Positions 62,527-64,000 of a stretch of 64,000 bases of DNA are shown in pieces. The stretch spans positions 6,052,457 to 6,116,456 of the forward strand of contig NZ_VFPG01000001.1 in assembly GCF_006716565.1 (NCBI RefSeq). The letters are read 5' to 3'. Positions within the stretch are counted from its first letter, which is position 1, and each line of letters starts with the position of its first letter. The notes under the pieces are model-generated. The model did no database searches and had not been told where the DNA came from. It saw only the letters and a program-made list of their open reading frames with translations. This stretch comes from Nocardia bhagyanarayanae. GTDB taxonomy: Bacteria > Actinomycetota > Actinomycetes > Mycobacteriales > Mycobacteriaceae. The position numbers and the translations under genes are program-made.

Positions 62527-63450
62527 ATGAATCCGCCGAGCACGCGTGTCGTGGACCGCAATGTTCCCCTGCGCGCCTTGGTGTTCGCGCTCGCGCTCGC
62601 CGCCGCGTTGACGGCGGGCCTGCCCGCACCGCCCGCCGCGAGGGCCTCGACGCTCGACACCGCCTGCGGCACACCGCTGTCCGCCGACGCGATCGACACC
62701 ATCGCCGAACTCTCCGACCCGACCGCGCTGACCGGCACATCCATGCAACAGCTTGAACAAGCGGTCGACAACCATCACCGCATCGCCGAGATCCTCGTCG
62801 AGCACCGGGACCGGCGCGGACTGCTCGCGCTGGGACTCGACATCGTCGAGCAGTCCGCCGTGATGCCGCTGCAACGCGACCCCGCCGCCTTCGACGATCG
62901 CGAGTGGGCGCACGACATCAGCCTCGACCTGCTGTCCCGCTTCCTGCGGGCCGTGCACGCCGAATTCACCGGCGCCGTGGCCGAACCGCAGTGGGCGCAC
63001 TACTTCGCGCTGACCAAGCAGTGCCAACTGTCCGCGGCGCGGGTGGCGATGGCGGGCTACAACGCCCACCTCACCGTCGACCTCTCGCTCTCCGTCGCGG
63101 CGGTGCGCGGCACCCTCGCCAACGCACCCGACTACTTCCGCATCGTCGACGCGATCGCGAGCAACGGTTTCCTCATCGTCGACGCGACCAAGGCGATCTA
63201 CGGCGGCGACCTCGGACCGCTCTGGCGCTTCTACTTCCTCGGCGAAGGACTCGACACCGTGCTCGGCGCGGGCGTCGCGACCGTCCCCCTCCTCCGCCTC
63301 GCCGACGCCGGCGCCAACGTCGTCATCTTCGGCAACGGCCTCGCCCTCCAAGACCCCACTCTCGCCCCCACCGTCCGCACCGAGACGGACCTCCTCTGGC
63401 GCACCGCCGACAGCGCCTTCGAAGTTCTCGCGGCCCTCGGCGGGCTCTGA
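62527..63450 (+). CDS. Secreted DUF5995-type protein
   Basis: A 307-aa exported protein. The signal peptide is RALVFALALAAALTAGLPAPPAARAS. The mature part is helical, with WAHYFALTKQCQLSAARVAMAGYNAHLTVDLSLSVAAV, the NAH-L-D signature I associate with DUF5995. ACGGAGG 5 bases ahead sets ATG 62527. Function unknown. Confidence 0.78.
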   Translation: MNPPSTRVVDRNVPLRALVFALALAAALTAGLPAPPAARASTLDTACGTPLSADAIDTIAELSDPTALTGTSMQQLEQAVDNHHRIAEILVEHRDRRGLLALGLDIVEQSAVMPLQRDPAAFDDREWAHDISLDLLSRFLRAVHAEFTGAVAEPQWAHYFALTKQCQLSAARVAMAGYNAHLTVDLSLSVAAVRGTLANAPDYFRIVDAIASNGFLIVDATKAIYGGDLGPLWRFYFLGEGLDTVLGAGVATVPLLRLADAGANVVIFGNGLALQDPTLAPTVRTETDLLWRTADSAFEVLAALGGL

Positions 63451-63558
63451 ATCCCTCCTCCCATCCCGAAAGTCGGCCGCGAACAGAGACTTACACACTT
63501 CACAGCGGTTGCAGCGTCTGCGGGGCGTACGAAACCGCTGTGTGGCGAAGTACGTCGG

Positions 63559-63828
63559 CTACCGCGACGGGGCTCTGGTCGGCGCAGGGTCCCAACGGCG
63601 AAGCGCACCGGGATCGGGGGCGAACTCGCCGACCGTCGACAGTGCCCGTCCCTCGACGAGATCCACTTCGAACGAGGCGGGTTCCGCCCCGGCCAGAATC
63701 GAAATCATCTGGCGGGCAATCTGCTTGATGGACGACTTTTCGGTGACCAGGGTCCAGCGGTCCAACGCAGGGACGTGCACGATCCATCGGGTGCCGCAGC
63801 AGTGCACCTTGACCAGGTAGCTGCGCAT
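63559..63828 (-). CDS. HicB-like small protein
   Basis: An 89-aa protein. MRSYLVKVHCCGTRWIVHVPALDRWTLVTEKSSIKQIARQMISILAG is like the partial RNase-H fold of HicB antitoxins and related type II proteins. GGAGG precedes the ATG at 63828. No HicA-like partner is next to it and no DNA-binding tail is visible. Confidence 0.65.
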   Translation of the reverse strand: MRSYLVKVHCCGTRWIVHVPALDRWTLVTEKSSIKQIARQMISILAGAEPASFEVDLVEGRALSTVGEFAPDPGALRRWDPAPTRAPSR

Positions 63829-64000
63829 GAGTCCTCCTCGACCACTTGGGCGTTTCCTGTTGGATCGCATCCGTGCGGATCAGCTCACCCGGCACCTTGC
63901 TTGCACACGACGTTAGGCACCTCGCAGGCAGCGAGACCAGGAGTGTGCTCGAGTTTGCAAAATTCGGTTTTCGCTGGACATCGCGCTTCACCGGGTGGAT

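Noticed and set aside
1..64000. CRISPR array, insertion sequence, prophage, integrase or tRNA attachment site
   Set aside because: No regularly spaced repeats, transposase or integrase motifs, or tRNA-like sequence were seen on either strand.

Overview
This is a high-GC window with the gene content of a mycolic-acid actinobacterium. Nocardia is the best guess; Rhodococcus or a related genus is possible. The pointers are a KstR-type operator beside a sulfotransferase/SDR/DUF1214 operon like Mycobacterium Rv3529c-Rv3531c, a fused cysNC, LGFP repeats, an EspC-like type VII substrate, an AztABCD zinc system and many tight ATGA/GTGA gene overlaps. I saw no tRNA, rRNA, insertion sequence, prophage or CRISPR array. 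It reads as ordinary chromosome with a few decayed genes.

Layout. 1-3.9 kb: a sterol-regulon-like operon (sulfotransferase cut by the window edge, SDR, DUF1214-like protein) diverging from an IclR regulator, with a perfect KstR-type box between them. 3.9-7.4 kb: cysD-cysNC-cysQ sulfate activation. 7.5-9.3 kb: a large acyl-CoA dehydrogenase. 9.5-16.2 kb: the most unusual block. It holds a GntR/UTRA regulator, a 75-aa two-cluster ferredoxin, a SsuA/TauA-type lipoprotein with a NosL-like tail, permease, ATPase, and an AprA/FrdA-like flavoprotein fused to HEAT repeats, with nearly every junction overlapping. 16.5-24.8 kb: OhrR-like regulator, a wrecked acyl-CoA dehydrogenase, epimerase, an SDR/APC permease/6-phosphogluconate dehydrogenase operon, VOC protein, Ohr and small membrane proteins. 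24.8-33.5 kb: ABM-like protein, guanine deaminase, Acg-type nitroreductase, LGFP protein, a MarR/NmrA pair with shared operators, SnoaL-like protein, ADP-ribosylglycohydrolase, and ArsR diverging from CadI/ArsI.

33.6-39.3 kb: zinc acquisition. aztA diverges from aztB-aztC-aztD around a Zur-like box. aztB carries a second AztD-like propeller in frame, and an APH(3'') streptomycin kinase gene follows aztA by 10 bp. 39.3-42.6 kb: a three-gene EspC-like operon and a short GerW-like membrane protein. 42.8-48.8 kb: drug exporter, amino-acid permease, TetR regulator, and a serine hydrolase broken by a frameshift at its SxxK motif. 48.9-54.7 kb: LLM oxidoreductase, nitroreductase, siderophore-interacting protein behind an IdeR-like box, HD protein, DJ-1/AraC regulator, YczE-like membrane protein and a CBS protein. 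55.2-57 kb: nsrR-hmp nitric oxide detoxification with an 11-1-11 NsrR-type site. 57-64 kb: Gfo/Idh oxidoreductase, M50-type membrane protease, gluconokinase, F420-type oxidoreductase, Ser/Thr kinase, DUF5995 protein and a HicB-like protein.

Two themes recur. One is sulfur and sterol metabolism in the first 16 kb: PAPS synthesis, PAPS recycling by CysQ, a sulfotransferase that would use PAPS, and an importer coupled to an APS-reductase-like flavoprotein. The other is metal and stress sensing: Zur, IdeR, ArsR, OhrR and NsrR-type sites or regulators.
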